Source: Ruminococcus sp. (GTDB taxonomy: Bacteria > Bacillota_A > Clostridia > Oscillospirales > Ruminococcaceae). Taken from it: a DNA stretch of 64,000 nucleotides. Made by a program: the position numbers and the translations under genes. Under the pieces are notes generated by a model. The model saw only the letters and a program-made list of their open reading frames with translations. It made no database searches and was not told where the DNA came from. Numbering within the stretch: the first letter of the stretch is position 1; each line of letters starts with the position of its first letter. The stretch spans positions 124,001-188,000 of the forward strand of contig NZ_JAEEMU010000035.1 in assembly GCF_016283395.1 (NCBI RefSeq), in the 5' to 3' direction. This document shows, one piece after another, positions 60,520-64,000 of this stretch.

Positions 60520-60775
60520 CTGTAAGCGATGTACAAGTAACGTTTTTGAAAAGAGTGAGCGAGTTTACGAGCGGCAACGTGGTAGGGTGCGCAGGCTCTG
60601 CGCCGAGCGGCAACGTGGTTAGGGTGTGCAGTCTCTGCGATGAACGGCAACGCGGAAGCGGTCGAGCTGGCTCAGCACTATCACTCCCAAAAATCATATA
60701 ATATTTATTGTTCTGTAAGCGATGTACGAGTAAGGACTTTGATAAGAGTAAGCGAGCTTGCAAGCGGCAACGTGG
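60520..60775. repeat. Two 63-bp direct repeats with internal GCGGCAACGTGG copies
   Basis: Copies at 60520-60582 and 60713-60775 share CTGTAAGCGATGTAC at one end and GCGGCAACGTGG at the other, with about 10 differences between them. Between and after them the unit (G/A)CGGCAACG(T/C)GG occurs again at about 60607 and 60645, spaced by about 36 nt. GCGGTCGAGCTGGCTCAGC follows two of the copies (60657 and 60777). Confidence 0.8.
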
Positions 60776-60808
60776 ATGCGGTCGAGCTGGCTCAGCTCGA
60801 AAAAAATA

Positions 60809-60828
60809 AGCAGGGCATATGCCCTGCT
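60809..60828. repeat. Perfect 20-bp palindrome
   Basis: AGCAGGGCATATGCCCTGCT is a perfect palindrome directly after the second 63-bp repeat. No T-tract follows, so a terminator call is weak. Confidence 0.6.
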
Positions 60829-61154
60829 CGTCTTAGATAAACAGATGAAAATAAATATGTGTAGAACAAAAGAAAGGAGACAACAAAACGAGTGTTAATA
60901 ATTAAGAATTATTTAACACTATAGCTATTATACATTATTTATGCCCTCACGTCAAGCAAATCCTTAAACTTTTGTAATTATGCACAACTTTGATCGTGAC
61001 CCGTACAACATTTTTTACAATATCATTTTATAAACCCTTACACTTGTACAAATTACCAACGCTCCAATTGTGAAAAGACTGTCAAATCCTTGGAATATAG
61101 GCAAATTGCGCAAAATACGCATGATAATTTTGTATCAAAGCGCAAAAAAAGGTG
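60829..61154. other. Gene-free AT-rich region upstream of nifJ promoter
   Basis: No open frame with a ribosome binding site is seen. The stretch is very AT-rich. It includes GTTAATAATTAAGAATTATT, with the short inverted half TTAATAATTAAGAATTA near 60895-60915, and many TACAA/TTGTA words around 61000-61070. Regulatory sites for nifJ could lie here but I cannot assign any. Confidence 0.4.
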
Positions 61155-61183
61155 TTTACAAAAAATTTGTTTTGTGATATAAT
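61155..61183 (+). promoter_or_regulatory. Sigma-A promoter of nifJ
   Basis: The -35 is TTTACA (61155-61160), the spacer 17 nt, and the -10 TATAAT (61178-61183). The 5' UTR would be about 80 nt; AGGAGG lies 9 nt before the ATG. Confidence 0.82.
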
Positions 61184-61269
61184 AGATATCGTAGTTATAC
61201 ATGATTAACGCTCGTTCCGTTAAACATTCCTATAACCTAAATTTAATACTATTTTAGGAGGTCATTCCT

Positions 61270-64000
61270 ATGGCAATCAAAAGAAAAATGAAAACAATGG
61301 ACGGTAATAATGCCGCTGCATATGTTTCTTACGCCTTCACGGAAGTTGCCGGTATCTATCCGATCACACCTTCCAGCCCGATGGCAGACTATGTTGATCA
61401 GTGGTCAGCTCAGGGTGTCAAGAACATTTTCGGCACGACCGTTAAGGTTGAGGAGATGCAGTCAGAAGCAGGTGCTGCTGGTACTGTTCACGGTTCTCTG
61501 AACGCTGGTGCTCTGACTACAACCTATACTGCTTCTCAGGGACTTCTCCTTATGATCCCTAATATGTACAAGATCGCAGGTGAGCTTCTTCCTTGCGTAT
61601 TCCATGTTTCTGCTCGTTGTGTTGCTTCTCACGCACTGAACATCTTCGGCGATCATTCAGACGTTTATGCTTGCCGTCAGACAGGTTTTGCAATGCTTGC
61701 TGAGACCAACCCACAGGAAGTAATGGACCTTGCTGCTGTTGCTCATCTTGCTTCTATCAAGAGCCGCGTTCCTTTCATCAACTTCTTCGATGGTTTCCGT
61801 ACATCTCACGAGATCCAGAAGATCGAGACATGGGATTACGAAGATCTCAAGGAAATGTGCGATATGGACGCTGTAAAGGCATTCCGTGCTCGTGCTCTTA
61901 ATCCAGAAAACCCAACAATGCGTGGTTCTCACGAAAACGGAGATATCTTCTTCCAGCACCGTGAGGCTTGCAACTCCTACTACAATGCAGTTCCTGCAAT
62001 CGTTGAGGAGTACATGGGCAAGGTAAACGCAAAGCTTGGCACTGACTATAAACTTTTCAATTACTATGGTGCAGCTGACGCAGAGCGCGTTATCGTTGCA
62101 ATGGGCTCTATCTGTGACGTTGCTGAAGAAGTTATCGATTACCTCAACAAGAAGGGTGAAAAGGTCGGTATCGTTAAGGTTCGTCTGTTCCGTCCTTTCT
62201 CAGCTGAAAAGCTCGTTGAGGCAATCCCTGCAACAGCAAAGACAATCGCTGTACTCGACAGAACAAAGGAGCCAGGTGCTCTCGGTGAGCCTCTCTACCT
62301 CGATGTAGTAGCTGCTCTTAATGCTACAGGCAGAAACGGTATCAAGGTTATCGGCGGCCGTTACGGTCTCGGTTCTAAGGATACTCCTCCTGCATCTGTA
62401 TTTGCTGTATATGCAGAGCTCGCTAAGGCTGATCCTAAGCCACAGTTCACACTCGGTATCGTTGACGATGTTACTAACCTCTCACTCGCTGAGGAAGATG
62501 CTCCTAACACAGCAGCAGAGGGTACTATCGAGTGCAAGTTCTGGGGTCTCGGCGGCGACGGTACTGTTGGCGCAAACAAGGACTCTATCAAGATCATCGG
62601 CGACCACACTGACAAGTACGTTCAGGCATACTTCCAGTATGACTCAAAGAAGACAGGCGGTATCACTATCTCACACCTTCGTTTCGGTGATAAGCCTATC
62701 AAGAGCCCTTACTACATCAACAAGGCTGACTTTGTTGCCTGTCATAACCCATCATACATACTCAAGGGCTACAAGATGGTCAACGACGTAAAGCCGGGCG
62801 GTGTTTTCCTGATCAACTGCCAGTGGAGCCCTGAGGAGCTTGGCGAGCATCTCAATGCCGAAACAAAACGCTACATCGCCAGAAACAACGTTCAGCTTTA
62901 TACCATCAATGCTATCGATATCGCCGCTTCCATCGGAATGGGCAAACGCACCAACACGACACTTCAGTCCGCGTTCTTCGCGCTTGCCAACGTAATGCCC
63001 ATCGAAGAAGCTGTCGCTCACATGAAGGAAGCAGCTCTCAAGAGCTATCTGCGTCACGGACAGGATGTCGTTGACATGAACTACAAGGCCATCGATGCCG
63101 GTGTTACCGCGTATGTAAAGATCGATGTCCCGGCAGAGTGGGCTGATGCTGTTGACGAGACAGAGACCGTAAAGCATGAAGGCCCCGAGAAGCTCGTGAA
63201 GATGGTAGACACCATTCTTGCTCCTGTTGGACTCATGGACGGCTATTCAGTTCCTGTGTCTGCATTCAGTGATCATGTTGACGGAACATTCGAGCTTGGC
63301 GCATCCGCATATGAGAAGCGCGGTGTTGCTGTCTCCGTTCCTGTATGGAATCCCGAGACCTGCGCACAGTGCAACCAGTGTGCATTCGTCTGCCCGCATG
63401 CGACTATCCGTCCCTTCGCACTGACCGAAGAGGAAGCAGCAAATGCTCCTTCCAATACAAAGTTCGGCAAGAGACCTATCTTCAAGACAGATTATAAGTA
63501 TACGCTGGCTATTTCTCCTCTGGACTGCATGGGCTGCGGTGTTTGCATCGGTGTATGCCCCACCAAGTCCCTCGCAATGGTCGACAGAGAAAGCCAGGAA
63601 GACCAGCAGGCAGTGTTCGATTACTGTGTAGCAGAAGTCGACGAAAAGAAGGACATCAGCCCGATGCTGAACGTCATCACCAGCCAGTACAGGAAACCTC
63701 TGCTTGAGTTCTCAGGCTCCTGCGCAGGCTGCGCCGAGACTTCCTATGCAAGGCTCGTGACACAGCTCTTCGGAGATCACATGTACATCTCCAACGCGAC
63801 CGGATGCTCCTCCATCTGGGGCGGCCCGGCTGCTACATCCCCCTATACAAAGACCAAGGAAGGACGCGGACCTGCATGGGCCAACTCCCTCTTTGAGGAT
63901 AACGCGGAGCACGGCTTCGGAATGATGCTCGGGCAGAACGCCATCAGGAATGCACTTAAGGGCAAACTTGAAGTTCTTGCCGGAAGCGAAGAAGCACCTG
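61270..64000 (+). CDS. nifJ: Pyruvate:ferredoxin (flavodoxin) oxidoreductase, 3' truncated by window
   Basis: PFOR oxidatively decarboxylates pyruvate with CoA to acetyl-CoA, CO2 and reduced ferredoxin. About 910 of roughly 1,180 residues are visible. Domain I starts MAIKRKMKTMDGNNAAAYVS and has YPITPSSPMAD and MQSEAGAAGTVHGSLNAGAL. Domains II-IV follow. Two [4Fe-4S] ferredoxin motifs are at about residue 698 (CAQCNQCAFVCPHA) and 753 (CMGCGVCIGVCPTK). The TPP domain begins near residue 818 (CAGCAETSYARL, then SNATGCSSIWGG). AGGAGG precedes the ATG. Codon use changes within the gene near base 62780: CGT arginines and no TCC-rich serines before, CGC/AGG arginines and many TCC serines after. Confidence 0.97.
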   Translation, partial: MAIKRKMKTMDGNNAAAYVSYAFTEVAGIYPITPSSPMADYVDQWSAQGVKNIFGTTVKVEEMQSEAGAAGTVHGSLNAGALTTTYTASQGLLLMIPNMYKIAGELLPCVFHVSARCVASHALNIFGDHSDVYACRQTGFAMLAETNPQEVMDLAAVAHLASIKSRVPFINFFDGFRTSHEIQKIETWDYEDLKEMCDMDAVKAFRARALNPENPTMRGSHENGDIFFQHREACNSYYNAVPAIVEEYMGKVNAKLGTDYKLFNYYGAADAERVIVAMGSICDVAEEVIDYLNKKGEKVGIVKVRLFRPFSAEKLVEAIPATAKTIAVLDRTKEPGALGEPLYLDVVAALNATGRNGIKVIGGRYGLGSKDTPPASVFAVYAELAKADPKPQFTLGIVDDVTNLSLAEEDAPNTAAEGTIECKFWGLGGDGTVGANKDSIKIIGDHTDKYVQAYFQYDSKKTGGITISHLRFGDKPIKSPYYINKADFVACHNPSYILKGYKMVNDVKPGGVFLINCQWSPEELGEHLNAETKRYIARNNVQLYTINAIDIAASIGMGKRTNTTLQSAFFALANVMPIEEAVAHMKEAALKSYLRHGQDVVDMNYKAIDAGVTAYVKIDVPAEWADAVDETETVKHEGPEKLVKMVDTILAPVGLMDGYSVPVSAFSDHVDGTFELGASAYEKRGVAVSVPVWNPETCAQCNQCAFVCPHATIRPFALTEEEAANAPSNTKFGKRPIFKTDYKYTLAISPLDCMGCGVCIGVCPTKSLAMVDRESQEDQQAVFDYCVAEVDEKKDISPMLNVITSQYRKPLLEFSGSCAGCAETSYARLVTQLFGDHMYISNATGCSSIWGGPAATSPYTKTKEGRGPAWANSLFEDNAEHGFGMMLGQNAIRNALKGKLEVLAGSEEAP

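Noticed and set aside
60413..60840. Open frames of 66-116 codons on both strands in the repeat region
   Set aside because: They cross the direct repeats and palindromes, lack ribosome binding sites, and their products are Leu/Arg-rich shadows of the repeats.
61055..61090. Possible Rex redox-repressor site upstream of nifJ (TTGTGAAAAGACTGTCAAA)
   Set aside because: Only one half resembles the Rex consensus; the second half does not mirror it, and it lies about 90 nt before the promoter.

Overview
The window is Gram-positive (Firmicutes), low-to-mid G+C chromosomal DNA from a cellulosome-forming Ruminococcus, most like R. flavefaciens. The main evidence is a family-48 cellobiohydrolase carrying a type I dockerin (51466-54057), three more secreted dockerin proteins, clostridial housekeeping gene order, and consensus sigma-A promoters (TTGACA-17-TATAAT). 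The species call is an inference from dockerin style and composition. No tRNA, rRNA, CRISPR array, IS element or prophage was seen.

Regions. 1-1903: 3' part of a pyruvate formate-lyase whose glycyl-radical domain is a separate 79-aa gene, with a 72-aa gene and a palindromic repeat in between. 1943-8399 (mostly minus): dockerin CAP protein, rplJ-rplL with an L10 leader, two small exported proteins, a two-subunit transketolase, a small membrane protein and a HAD phosphatase. 8411-28280 (minus): rluD, lspA, ileS, divIVA, ylmH, sepF, yggS, an HlyD-like protein, hfq, miaA, mutL, mutS, ylbF, two tandem lipoproteins and miaB; this is the conserved clostridial miaB-mutS-mutL-miaA-hfq and division-cluster order with local insertions. 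28479-37414 (plus): a metallo-beta-lactamase-fold lipoprotein, a YcxB-like membrane protein, a Cache-GGDEF protein, purA, then two secreted transglutaminase-like dockerin proteins (one without its catalytic Cys) and a membrane protein with six tandem PTGVSAPVLDD-type repeats.

37562-51236 (minus) is the yicC-remA-gmk-rpoZ-priA-def-fmt-yugP-rsmB-rlmN-prpC-prkC-rsgA-thiN string. It ends in a 27-codon spoVM that starts with TTG. 51466-54057 is the GH48 exoglucanase under a perfect sigma-A promoter. 54624-59261 (plus) is a four-gene Gld-type ABC exporter/DUF4340 operon. 59432-60310 holds spoIIID and, divergently, a stand-alone spoVAC. 60311-61269 is full of repeats, and 61270 onward is pyruvate:ferredoxin oxidoreductase (nifJ), cut by the window edge.

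Taken together: two pyruvate-cleaving fermentation enzymes (PFL and PFOR) lie at the two ends; translation, repair and division genes form long co-directional operons with frequent 1-8 nt overlaps; secreted dockerin proteins are interspersed; and three sporulation genes (spoVM, spoIIID, spoVAC) point to a present or recent sporulation programme. The observations most worth following are the split PFL, the ileS Shine-Dalgarno separated from its start by a hairpin, the active/pseudo transglutaminase pair with the SAPVLDD-repeat membrane protein, the cryptic spoVM, the family of palindromes behind a common GTAGGG lead, and a codon-usage break within nifJ.
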